From an uncultured Saprospiraceae bacterium (lineage in GTDB: Bacteria > Bacteroidota > Bacteroidia > Chitinophagales > Saprospiraceae), in NCBI GenBank assembly GCA_937974575.1, contig CALJVI010000313.1:1-32502 (forward strand): a DNA stretch of 32,502 nt, written 5' to 3'. The notes under the pieces are model-generated. The model made no database searches. It was given only the letters and a program-made list of their open reading frames with translations, and had not been told where the DNA came from. The translations under genes were made by a program, and so were the position numbers. Within the stretch, counting starts at the first letter, position 1. Each line of letters begins with the position of its first letter. Below are positions 1 through 8,639 of this stretch, piece after piece.

Positions 1-7
1 CAAGGAA

Positions 8-1336
8 ATGGAGCGGCATAAGACGCTCTTTGTTAAGGGTGCAGCAGAGAATAATATTGATGAGGAAAAAGCCTTGGAGATTTATGACATCATGTTCAAG
101 TTTGCCAACTATGGTTTCAATAGATCGCATGCTGCTGCCTACTCCGTTGTAGCATTTCATACTGCATACTTAAAAGCACATTATCCTGCTGAGTTTATGG
201 CAGCAATCCTAACACATAGTAAGAACAATATCGAAAAGCTGACTTTCTTTTTGAGAGAATGTAAGCGTATGAAGCTGACCGTACTGGGACCTGATGTGAA
301 TGAAAGTGAAATGAATTTCACGGTGAATGAGCTGGGGCATATCCGATTTGGTTTATCAGCACTCAAGGGGGTAGGTGAAGGCCCAGTAGAAGAATTGGTA
401 AGATCCCGCACAGAGGAAGGGCCATTTACGACAGTATATGAGATGATGCGTAGATTGAATCTGCGGACCATCAATAAGAGATGTATGGATAGTCTGGTCA
501 AAGGGGGGGCATTGGATCTGTTTGGAATAGCTCGTGGAAACTACTTTGCACCTTCTGATAAATTTGATACTTATCTCAATCATTTGTTGAAGTATGGTAA
601 TGTTTATCAAAAACAAATAATAGAAACCGCGAACTCTCTATTTGGGACTTCTAGTGAGATCATGGTGCCTGAGCCAAAGGTACCTGAACATGTGCCATGG
701 CCACTCATCCAAAAGTTGACAGAAGAGCGAGAGGTAGCAGGTATTTATATCAGTGGCCATCCGCTCGATGATTATAGAATGGTTGTAGAGCACTTTACGA
801 CTTGCTCGCTCGAAGATGCCACCTTGCATCCACATCGACCTTCCAAAGTAGCAGGTATTGTAACCATGGCTAATCATGGTTTTGATAGTAAAGGAAATGG
901 ACGTGGATTTTTTGCCTTGCAAGATTATACCAGTGGAATCGAAATTTCTCTTTGGCGTGATGACTATCAAAAATTTAAACATCTGTTTGAGGTAGGACAG
1001 TGTCTATATCTGAGAGGCGTGTATGAACCACGATGGAGAGGTGCCGATACTTTTGCTTTTAACATTAAAGAGGCTAAACAACTGGCAGTAATGGAGGATG
1101 AGGTGGTAAGCAGTCTGACTATAAAGGTTATGCTGGATCAGATAAACGAAAACTTTGTCAAAGAGATGAAGAATATCGTAAGCAATAATAAAGGAAGCAA
1201 TATGCTCAAATTGGAAATCCGAGATATTGAAGAGCGCTTACTGTTACCGATGTACAGTAGAACTTACAAAGTGAAGGTGGATAATAAACTGATCGAAAAG
1301 TTGGATGAGATGAGTATACGGTATAGTTTGGAGTAG
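8..1336 (+). CDS. dnaE: DNA polymerase III subunit alpha, C-terminal portion (5' end outside window)
   Basis: Translation contains the typical DnaE stretch FKFANYGFNRSHAAAYSVVAFHTAYLKAHYPAEFMAAILTHSKNN, followed by the HhH-type region and an OB-fold region (VAGIVTMANHGFDSKGNGRGFFALQDYTSGIEISLWRDDY). Confidence 0.95.
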   Translation: MERHKTLFVKGAAENNIDEEKALEIYDIMFKFANYGFNRSHAAAYSVVAFHTAYLKAHYPAEFMAAILTHSKNNIEKLTFFLRECKRMKLTVLGPDVNESEMNFTVNELGHIRFGLSALKGVGEGPVEELVRSRTEEGPFTTVYEMMRRLNLRTINKRCMDSLVKGGALDLFGIARGNYFAPSDKFDTYLNHLLKYGNVYQKQIIETANSLFGTSSEIMVPEPKVPEHVPWPLIQKLTEEREVAGIYISGHPLDDYRMVVEHFTTCSLEDATLHPHRPSKVAGIVTMANHGFDSKGNGRGFFALQDYTSGIEISLWRDDYQKFKHLFEVGQCLYLRGVYEPRWRGADTFAFNIKEAKQLAVMEDEVVSSLTIKVMLDQINENFVKEMKNIVSNNKGSNMLKLEIRDIEERLLLPMYSRTYKVKVDNKLIEKLDEMSIRYSLE

Positions 1337-1371
1337 GAAATTCTAACCTTAGCGAATCTAGATTAGGGCTC

Positions 1372-2691
1372 TTAGAATAGCCTAATAAAGTAAATCGTGC
1401 ACAGTGCAGCTGCTAAAATAAAGGCGACTTTCCAGTAATAACTTTTTGATTCCAGAAGGAATACTGAAGCATTGCTCTTGCTACTGAGTATGGCAAGTGA
1501 AAGAGCTGCTATGATGGGTAATCCATAAAAGGCGTTGTATCCATTGTAGGTGCTGCCGTATACTAATGTCACTATCCCGAACAACATAAGAGATACACTT
1601 GCTGCTATCTCTACTTTTGATAATAGGGCTCTTTCATTAAAAAGACGTAAGAATGGCAAGATGCCTATGTAGGCATAGATAATCATTCCGATAATGCCAC
1701 CCTCACAAAGGATACTTTGCAAAGAACAATTTGGATGAATTTTTTCTGTTGACCCAAGAGTACTAGAATCTTGAGAGATATAATTTTGATAAGCAGGTTC
1801 CCAGTTGTTTTTACCATGTCCTATGAATGGCGAATTCGAAAATAGATGAGTGCTGTGATCTAAGATCTGAACTCTGGTAAATTGTCGTCCATATTTTTCC
1901 ATCATAAAGGATGTGTCGCCCGTTGCTTCGCTTGATATATGGTAGGTAGCCATGTACAGAGCACTTATCAATAAGCCCAAAAATCCAATCAGTACAAAGT
2001 ACTTGTAGTTACTTTTATAGCTTACGGTATAGAGTGTGTAAATCACCGAAACCAGCATAAGCAGAATAGTCACTTCTATTAGGTCGGAAGCAATACTAAC
2101 TATCACTGATGTTGCGAGTATCAAAGGCCCTATATATCGACTGATGGCTTTGTTGCTGAAAAGTATAAAGGGTAATAAAATGAGAATTAAGGAGGCTAAG
2201 CGTTCTTGGTTAATTCCCATTGTAGACAGGACAAAAGTGTCAGTCAAATGGCTTGCACTGAAATCAGAACCGATGGATTCTTTTAGGAAATATATCTGTA
2301 AGCAGAGTGCTATCACTAATGAAAACCCTGCAGCCCAAAATAGATAATCTCGTACTTGCTTGACTTCCCAATCTATGGTTTCAAATGCCTTGTAGCACAG
2401 ATAGATGAGTGTAGTTGTCAAGGTGCCATATATGGCATAAGTTGGGTTGATGGACCAGAGTGTACTTAATCCTGAAAATACAATGAGCACTACCCACCAA
2501 AAATCAACCGAATAAACTTTTGTATTACGCTCTTGATTAGCAATCTGAAATCCAAAGATAAGCATCAAGAATATACCTACCCCAAGTGCTCTTCCAGAAG
2601 AAGCAGACTGTAGTAATAGTCCCTCAGGTACGAAGAGTGTACCCAGTAGGAATACTGCTAACAAACAGAGTAAAGTGATTTTTCTGGTCAA
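1372..2691 (-). CDS. O-antigen ligase/polymerase-like multi-pass membrane protein (Wzy/WaaL-like)
   Basis: About 10-12 hydrophobic segments. Large loop with GHGKNNWEPAYQNYISQ...EKIHPNCSLQSILCEGGIIGMIIY, characteristic of O-antigen ligase-like proteins (H-S/C-x(n)-Q/E pattern). Confidence 0.7.
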   Translation of the reverse strand: MTRKITLLCLLAVFLLGTLFVPEGLLLQSASSGRALGVGIFLMLIFGFQIANQERNTKVYSVDFWWVVLIVFSGLSTLWSINPTYAIYGTLTTTLIYLCYKAFETIDWEVKQVRDYLFWAAGFSLVIALCLQIYFLKESIGSDFSASHLTDTFVLSTMGINQERLASLILILLPFILFSNKAISRYIGPLILATSVIVSIASDLIEVTILLMLVSVIYTLYTVSYKSNYKYFVLIGFLGLLISALYMATYHISSEATGDTSFMMEKYGRQFTRVQILDHSTHLFSNSPFIGHGKNNWEPAYQNYISQDSSTLGSTEKIHPNCSLQSILCEGGIIGMIIYAYIGILPFLRLFNERALLSKVEIAASVSLMLFGIVTLVYGSTYNGYNAFYGLPIIAALSLAILSSKSNASVFLLESKSYYWKVAFILAAALCTIYFIRLF

Positions 2692-2927
2692 TTCGTTTTA
2701 ATAGTAGGTTGTAAATGTTTTCCAATATAGTGTTAAAGTTTTTAATTACCCGACTCATAATGTTGTGATATTACATTTTTTTTATTGTAATATATCATGT
2801 GGCTATTAACATAGAACTTACGCTTGATCAATGATTCTAATTAGATATAATTACTTTCAACTCTAGTCATAGTTAATAGAGATACCCTTTAAAAGAAACG
2901 TTCTATTTTTTATCTTCACACAAAAAA

Positions 2928-3662
2928 ATGAAATTCAATTCTACATTATTATTCCTTTTTATTAGCGTTTGCTTATTCTCCCAAACCAAAGATCCCAAAG
3001 ACACCGAAGTCTGGGAGCCAGAACCACGTGTCGTTACTTCAAAGGTAACTGGCGCTGCACCTTCTGATGCAATTGTACTTTTTGATGGTTCCAATCTCAA
3101 TGCTTGGCAAAGTACTAAGGTAAAGGAAGGCCCTGCGGAGTGGACGCTCATAGATGGAGATGCAGTACAGGTGAAGCCTGGTACAGGAGATATCATGACG
3201 AGGCAAGCTTTTGGTGATGTGCAGCTGCACCTTGAATTTAAAACACCTGAAGCCATAGAAGGGGACGGACAAGGAAGAGGCAATAGTGGAGTATTTTTTC
3301 AGGGAAGATACGAAGTGCAAATATTAGATTCCTACGAGAATAGAACCTACTCAAATGGGCAAGCAGGAGCAGTATATAAACAACACTTACCATTGGTCAA
3401 TGCATCGCGTCCTCCTGGGACTTGGCAGACGTACGACATCATTTTTAAGGCACCTACCTTTAATAAGGATGGGATAAAGACCAGTCCAGGTTATGTCACT
3501 GTTTTGCATAACGGAGTTTTGATTCAAAATCATGTAGAAATTTATGGTACAGTAGAGTACATCGGTTTGCCAAAGAACAAAGCTCATGGCGATGACTTTA
3601 TCAAACTCCAAGATCATGGCAACCTCATCCAATATAGAAATATCTGGGTCAGAGAGTTATAA
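2928..3662 (+). CDS. DUF1080 / 3-keto-disaccharide hydrolase-like secreted protein
   Basis: Signal peptide (MKFNSTLLFLFISVCLFSQ), then IVLFDGSNLNAWQ...EFKTPE...GRGNSGVFFQGRYEVQILDSY, the DUF1080 signature. Confidence 0.9.
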   Translation: MKFNSTLLFLFISVCLFSQTKDPKDTEVWEPEPRVVTSKVTGAAPSDAIVLFDGSNLNAWQSTKVKEGPAEWTLIDGDAVQVKPGTGDIMTRQAFGDVQLHLEFKTPEAIEGDGQGRGNSGVFFQGRYEVQILDSYENRTYSNGQAGAVYKQHLPLVNASRPPGTWQTYDIIFKAPTFNKDGIKTSPGYVTVLHNGVLIQNHVEIYGTVEYIGLPKNKAHGDDFIKLQDHGNLIQYRNIWVREL

Positions 3663-3684
3663 TTATTATTTAGTTTGGACTAGC

Positions 3685-3888
3685 GCTGAGAAGGAGGGCT
3701 ACTAGTGTAGAGCCTGGTAGCGCAAGCAGTAGCAGACATCTTGCACATCCCAATGACCAGCGGGAATGGGATGTGTAAGATGGCCGAGCGAATAGCGAGC
3801 TCCGTATCATAGCGACTCCGTCTGTGCGTCAGGCAGTCGGGTAGGGTATGTGGCGAAAGCTAGAAGTAGTGCTGACGGAGTAGGCCCC
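3685..3888 (-). repeat. Copy B (inverted, diverged) of a structured intergenic element family: GGGGCC - stem - TCGCTAYG - structured tail
   Basis: Reverse complement reads GGGGCCTACTCCGTC...GACGGAGTCGCTATGATACGGAGCTCGCTATTCGCTCGG..., the same architecture as the elements at 6027 and 23133. Outer stem arms 3815-3822 / 3874-3881. Second hairpin 3737-3752 / 3767-3782. The inner boundary is approximate. Confidence 0.6.
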
Positions 3889-3908
3889 AGAAAGATAACA
3901 ATATAAAA

Positions 3909-4592
3909 ATGGATTTTTTTCTTCAAACTTGTACGCCTCAACCAGCACAGAGCAAAGACTATTTTGTTAAGCTTGGTTTTAAAATTGTAGACCACGAGAA
4001 TTATTTCATTGCCTATGATAGTCAGATGAAGTTGCTCATCGGGTATGATCGTAAAACTCGTCCTGGAATAACTTTGCTAAAAGAAGATTGGAGTCTCGAA
4101 CTAGAAGCCATCAAGATGCATACTAGAGTAGTGACAAAAGAGGAGGGTTATTTTTTTTCGGATCCATCTGGATCTTGGTATCGCTTGATAGAAGGGCCGT
4201 CTTTAGCAGTGCCAAATACGACAGCTGCCTGTATACTTGGAAATTTTGCGGGCATCAGTTTAGAAACTTTGGATATTGCCCAATCTTTAAAGTTGACCAC
4301 AAGCCTAGGCTTTGAACTATCTGCAGGGGCGATAGATAAGGGTTGGGTAAGCTGCACGGATCAGCTAGGGAATACGATTAGTCTGATGACTCCATTCTCT
4401 TGTCCACATATGTTTCTGAATCCATCTGCAACCTTCTTTAATGGCAAAGAGAATACACAAATCATAGCGAATATCCGCTCATTGAATATTTCGATTATGG
4501 AAGAGATCACTGCCTTTGATCCCAAAGGTCAAGTGGATAATGTTATTTTAAGGGAACCAGGAGGCTATGGTTTTTTTATATTTAATGACTGA
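3909..4592 (+). CDS. VOC-superfamily (glyoxalase/bleomycin-resistance-like) protein, likely two tandem modules
   Basis: FFLQTCTPQPAQSKDYFVKLGFKIVDHENYFIAYD...FFSDPSGSWYRLIE...SLKLTTSLGFELS: VOC beta-alpha-beta-beta-beta style with two repeats. Confidence 0.6.
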   Translation: MDFFLQTCTPQPAQSKDYFVKLGFKIVDHENYFIAYDSQMKLLIGYDRKTRPGITLLKEDWSLELEAIKMHTRVVTKEEGYFFSDPSGSWYRLIEGPSLAVPNTTAACILGNFAGISLETLDIAQSLKLTTSLGFELSAGAIDKGWVSCTDQLGNTISLMTPFSCPHMFLNPSATFFNGKENTQIIANIRSLNISIMEEITAFDPKGQVDNVILREPGGYGFFIFND

Positions 4593-4837
4593 TGAATCAT
4601 ACCATATTCAATAAAAGACAGTAAACAGGCTTCTGTAAATTGGTCCATTGGGTCAATATTGCTTCGAAGCAGTTTGTTATCTTCAGATCTAAATGTTATA
4701 AAAAGTAAGCATTGCCTAAAAAAGATGTCTTTTTCACGATCCATATTCCATTTGTGACGTTAAACGGATGTATCCATCGTACAGAATATCGTATATTGTG
4801 ACGTATATTATTCAATAAATTATCTATCGCAGCAGCT

Positions 4838-6001
4838 ATGTATTTGACAGAAGAGCATGAATTTTTTAGAAAGAGCTTTGCAGATTTCTTAAAAAAAGAA
4901 GTAGTCCCTCACATTGATAAATGGGAATCCACAGGAACAATTGATCGTTCTATTTGGCCAAAATTTGGGGAGATGGGCTACTTTGGAATTAAGTATCCAG
5001 AGGCTTATGGGGGAACTGATTTGGACATGTTTTACACTGTTATTTTTCTTGAAGAGCTTCAAAAAATAAATTCTGGAGGTTTTGCAGCAGCCATGTGGGC
5101 ACATGCTTACCTTGCGATGACGCACCTCAATGCAGAAGGATCCGGTGCTATCAAAGAAAAATATTTGGCAGCAAGTATTGCCGGAGAAATGATAGGCTGC
5201 TTGGCTATTTCAGAGCCTTTTGGGGGTTCAGATGTGGCTGGTATGCGCACTACAGCAGTAAAAGATGGAGACCAATATATCATCAACGGAAGTAAAACAT
5301 TTATTACCAATGGGGTATATAGTGACTACTTGATCGTAGCTGCCAAGACTAGTCCTGAGGCAGGTAATAAGGGCATCAGTTTATTCTTGATAGACAGGGA
5401 TACACCGGGTGTGAGTGCTTCCAAATTGGATAAGCTGGGATGGCGTGCGAGTGATACTGGCGAAATAGCTTTTGCGGATGTCAAGATCCCTGCTAGCAAT
5501 CTCATGGGTGAGGAAGGTAAAGGTTTCTTTTATATTATGCAGCACTTTGCTTTTGAGCGTCTCATCATGGGCATCAATGCACATGCACGTGCAGAGCATG
5601 CCATCGAATATACCTTGCAGTATATGTCTGAGCGTAAAGCTTTTGGAAGAGAGATCAATAAATTTCAAGCCTTGCGTCACACTATGGCGGAGCATTTGAG
5701 TGCAGTAGAAGTCAATAAAGTATTTAATTATAATGTAGCATACCGTCTCGATCAAGGGGAGTATGTTGTGAAGGAGGCAAGTATGTCCAAGTTGATGTCT
5801 ACCAAAATGGCAGATGAGGCTATATATGACTGCCTGCAGATGCTGGGTGGATATGGATATATGGAAGAGTACCCATTGGCACGTATGCTGCGTGATTCTA
5901 GGTTAGGACCTATCGGTGGGGGAACTTCAGAAATACTCAAAGAGATCATCAGTAAAATGGTGATTGACAAAAAGAGCTACAAGCCGAGTACAAAAGTATA
6001 G
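4838..6001 (+). CDS. Acyl-CoA dehydrogenase
   Basis: Full-length family features: CLAISEPFGGSDVAGMRTTAVKDGDQYIINGSKTFITNG, RKAFGREINKFQALRHTMAEH, QMLGGYGYMEEYPLARMLRDSRLGPIGGGTSEI. Confidence 0.95.
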   Translation: MYLTEEHEFFRKSFADFLKKEVVPHIDKWESTGTIDRSIWPKFGEMGYFGIKYPEAYGGTDLDMFYTVIFLEELQKINSGGFAAAMWAHAYLAMTHLNAEGSGAIKEKYLAASIAGEMIGCLAISEPFGGSDVAGMRTTAVKDGDQYIINGSKTFITNGVYSDYLIVAAKTSPEAGNKGISLFLIDRDTPGVSASKLDKLGWRASDTGEIAFADVKIPASNLMGEEGKGFFYIMQHFAFERLIMGINAHARAEHAIEYTLQYMSERKAFGREINKFQALRHTMAEHLSAVEVNKVFNYNVAYRLDQGEYVVKEASMSKLMSTKMADEAIYDCLQMLGGYGYMEEYPLARMLRDSRLGPIGGGTSEILKEIISKMVIDKKSYKPSTKV

Positions 6002-6026
6002 ATTCTATTTTTCATTAATTTTTTTT

Positions 6027-6183
6027 TGGGGCCATCCCATACTAGAAGAGACCTTGCGCGCAAGGTCTCTTCTAGTATGGGTCGCTACGTTTCAGGACTC
6101 GGTGTTCACCTCGGTACGCGGCTTGTCCGACATCCTCAGCGCGCACTTCCTCGTACCTCGTCACCCTTGCACATCGCTTGTCC
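6027..6183 (+). repeat. Copy A of the structured intergenic element family, containing a perfect 46-bp palindrome
   Basis: GGGGCCAT followed by CCCATACTAGAAGAGACCTTGCG|CGCAAGGTCTCTTCTAGTATGGG (6036-6081, two perfect 23-nt arms), then TCGCTACGTTTCAGGACTCGG...CTTGCACATCGCTTGTCC. Aligns along its length with 23133-23291. Confidence 0.85.
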
Positions 6184-6296
6184 AAAAGAACTCATATTTC
6201 ATTCTGTAAAATAACAAAACAGTATGACCTATAAGTAGTAAGTAATCCATATCTTAGACCAGCATGTAGAGATTATGGATGTTGAAAAATTGATTT

Positions 6297-6848
6297 ATGG
6301 GGATTAAACATATTGAGATAATACTATGGCTTAGTATGCTTGGATTGGTCTTTACTTGTGACCAAAAGAAGAGTATAGATGGGGGCGCTGAGCAGATAGC
6401 TCAAGTGGGAACATCAAAGGATGAGGTCATTGTCTATGAGCAATTTGATGACATGGCATTTCGGTTTGAACATGAAAATGATACTACTTATGTGATCAAT
6501 TTTTGGGCTACCTGGTGTAAGCCTTGTGTCGAAGAGCTACCATACTTTGATCAATTGTTTAAAGAGTACAGTGATCAAAAAGTAAAAATAGTTTTAGTTA
6601 GTCTAGATTTTCCAAAACAAATTGACAGCAAATTGATTCCTTTTATAACAAAGCATAAGATATTGCCAGAGGTCGTTGTACTGAAAGATCCAGATGCTAA
6701 TGCTTGGATAGATCGCGTGAGTGAGGATTGGGATGGTGCAATACCTATTACCCTGATTTATAATAGAAATAGACGTTTATTTCTTTCAGGGGAGCTTGAC
6801 GATTATGAGGGTTTAAAAGATAAAGTTGAATCATTAGTCTCTAAATAA
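6297..6848 (+). CDS. TlpA-like thioredoxin-fold lipoprotein
   Basis: Lipobox-like N-terminus (LVFTC), NFWATWCKPCVEELPYFDQLF active site, and VPITL-type cis-Pro loop (AIPITLIYN). Confidence 0.85.
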   Translation: MGIKHIEIILWLSMLGLVFTCDQKKSIDGGAEQIAQVGTSKDEVIVYEQFDDMAFRFEHENDTTYVINFWATWCKPCVEELPYFDQLFKEYSDQKVKIVLVSLDFPKQIDSKLIPFITKHKILPEVVVLKDPDANAWIDRVSEDWDGAIPITLIYNRNRRLFLSGELDDYEGLKDKVESLVSK

Positions 6849-6860
6849 AAATCAATAATT

Positions 6861-7541
6861 ATGAATATTAAAAATCTATTAATTCTAGCTACTTCTGTTT
6901 TATTCTCGCTTGGCTTTACGAGCTGCACCTCAAGTAATGCCAAAGTAAATGCAGAAAGTACACAGATAAGCACAGCCGATAAGAAGTCAAAAAAGGAAGA
7001 AGCCACTCATGGGGGCTTGCATGTCGGAGATACTGCTCCAGATTTTTCTCTAAAAGGTACAGATGGCAAGATGACATCATTAGCTGACTATAATGAAGCA
7101 AAAGGCTTTATCCTCACCTTTACCTGCAATCATTGCCCATATGCTGTGATGTATGAGGATCGTCTCATTGCTTTGCATAAAAAGATGTCCAAATTGGGAT
7201 ACCCAGTAGTAGCCATCAATCCTAATGATCCAAAGGCAAAGCCGGAAGATAGCTATGATAATATGATTGTCAGAGCAAATGAAAAATCATTCCCATTTGC
7301 TTACTTGTTTGATGAAGGACAAAAAGTGTATCCTCAGTACGGCGCCACGAAAACACCACATGTGTTTTTATTGGACAAAGAAAGAAAAGTTAGATACATA
7401 GGATCTATCGATGATAGTGCAAGAGATGCGGATGCTGTTACTAAAAAGTATGTGGAAATGGCGATAGAGGCCTTAGAGAAAGGTGAAAATCCCAAGCCAG
7501 AATATACCAAGGCGATTGGTTGTTCTATCAAGAAAGTGTAA
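6861..7541 (+). CDS. Thioredoxin/peroxiredoxin-like (redoxin, AhpC/TSA-like) lipoprotein
   Basis: Lipoprotein signal (FSLGFTSCTSS), GDTAPDFSLKGTDGKMTSLADY, TFTCNHCPYAVMYEDRL, GATKTPHVFLLD. Only 12 bp downstream of the preceding TlpA-like gene. Confidence 0.88.
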   Translation: MNIKNLLILATSVLFSLGFTSCTSSNAKVNAESTQISTADKKSKKEEATHGGLHVGDTAPDFSLKGTDGKMTSLADYNEAKGFILTFTCNHCPYAVMYEDRLIALHKKMSKLGYPVVAINPNDPKAKPEDSYDNMIVRANEKSFPFAYLFDEGQKVYPQYGATKTPHVFLLDKERKVRYIGSIDDSARDADAVTKKYVEMAIEALEKGENPKPEYTKAIGCSIKKV

Positions 7542-7560
7542 GTAAAACAGACTGGATAAA

Positions 7561-7600
7561 AAAACGCGTGACTTGAAACAAGTCACGCGTTTTTTTTTGG
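7561..7600. terminator. Bidirectional intrinsic terminator between convergent genes
   Basis: AAAACGCGTGACTT (7561-7574) - GAAAC - AAGTCACGCGTTTT (7580-7593), perfect 14-bp arms with T-run on the + side and A-run (T-run on the - strand) on the other. Lies between the stop at 7541(+) and the stop at 7624(-). Confidence 0.92.
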
Positions 7601-7623
7601 GATTATATCTTATGATTCATAAA

Positions 7624-8433
7624 TTAAAATAAAAATGACCGAACAGACTCTACAGAATAAGAAATCCACTTCGACGGTTTTGTAGAGAAAAGAGGCTTGA
7701 AGTTATAATTTAAAGCAATTTTTATCAGTTGAATTGGAAATTGAAAAGCATCTTTCAAGGTGATTTTGGAGCCTTCTACTTCAGTCCATTTTTTTAGAGA
7801 GACTTCTTTAAATTTTTTAAGCATGGACTTCTTGCCATATTTATTGCGCATGCGCATCAATAATTCAATATCAAACAGCCACTTCGATATAAAGGCTTTC
7901 TGAAAAAGCGTGTTTGCGGTATGTCTAGTAAACACCTTCGCACCACATTGGGTATCGTTTATTTTTAGTCCAATGATCCACTGGATAATTTTGTTGAAAA
8001 TATTGCTACTGGCTGATCTAAAGGGAGTTCTTTGGATGGTTGCAGTATTGACTCGAGTACGAGATCCGATCACCATGCCCCCCTCATCAAGGTCATCATC
8101 TAGAGAATGAACTAGGTTTTCATAATCTTCAAATCCGGTGGCTAGATCCGCATCCATAAAACCAATATTCTTAGCATTAGTATTCTGAAGCATATAGTTT
8201 ACTCCAGAACGTATAGCTTCAGCCTTACCGTTATTTCTAGGCGCATCATATACGTGCACACGTGATTCTCGTCCCGCTTGAAAGGTTTTTAGCATCTTAA
8301 GCGTACTATCTGAACTTCCATCATTTACGAAACAAACGGTGTAATTCTTATGCTCGGCGAGAAATTCGTGAAAAGATTCAAGATCCAGTCTGTCTGCTTC
8401 ATTGTAGCAAGGTACTACTATTGCATTCTCCAT
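7624..8433 (-). CDS. Family 2 glycosyltransferase (dolichyl-phosphate-sugar-synthase-like)
   Basis: AIVVPCYNEADRLD, VCFVNDGSSDSTLKML, RNNGKAEAIRSGV, IGFMDADLATGFEDY, INDTQCGAKVFTR: GT2 signatures. Confidence 0.9.
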   Translation of the reverse strand: MENAIVVPCYNEADRLDLESFHEFLAEHKNYTVCFVNDGSSDSTLKMLKTFQAGRESRVHVYDAPRNNGKAEAIRSGVNYMLQNTNAKNIGFMDADLATGFEDYENLVHSLDDDLDEGGMVIGSRTRVNTATIQRTPFRSASSNIFNKIIQWIIGLKINDTQCGAKVFTRHTANTLFQKAFISKWLFDIELLMRMRNKYGKKSMLKKFKEVSLKKWTEVEGSKITLKDAFQFPIQLIKIALNYNFKPLFSTKPSKWISYSVESVRSFLF

Positions 8434-8639
8434 ATTAGTTGGGCTATGTATGGAGGGTATCGGTTAAATTTATATGGGGAGACAGTATGTTATATTCAAG
8501 ATTGTTGCCAAAAAAACAGGCTGTGACGACCTGGACGTCGAATTTAGAATTTTATTTTCACCTATATATATCTTTATGGTAATCAACTCGTAATACTATA
8601 GTTAGGATTGTAAAGCCTACTAAATAGCCTAAAATTATT

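Noticed and set aside
2768-2793. ATATTACA / TGTAATAT hairpin in the 2692-2927 intergenic region
   Set aside because: 8-bp AT-only-rich arms in an AT-rich divergent intergenic region; may be a weak operator or chance, not enough support.
3807-3995. Minus-strand ORF of 62 aa
   Set aside because: Lies across element B and the start of the VOC gene; no recognisable protein features.
4660-4671. TGCTTCGAAGCA palindrome
   Set aside because: Single 12-bp palindrome with no second copy or positional context; compatible with chance.
5381-5755. Antisense 124-aa ORF within the acyl-CoA dehydrogenase
   Set aside because: Shadow of a strongly conserved sense gene.
5964-6214. Short + strand ORFs 5964..6209 and 6026..6214
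   Set aside because: They run through the palindromic element A, have low-complexity, non-homologous-looking translations, and overlap the acyl-CoA dehydrogenase end. Explained by the repeat rather than coding.
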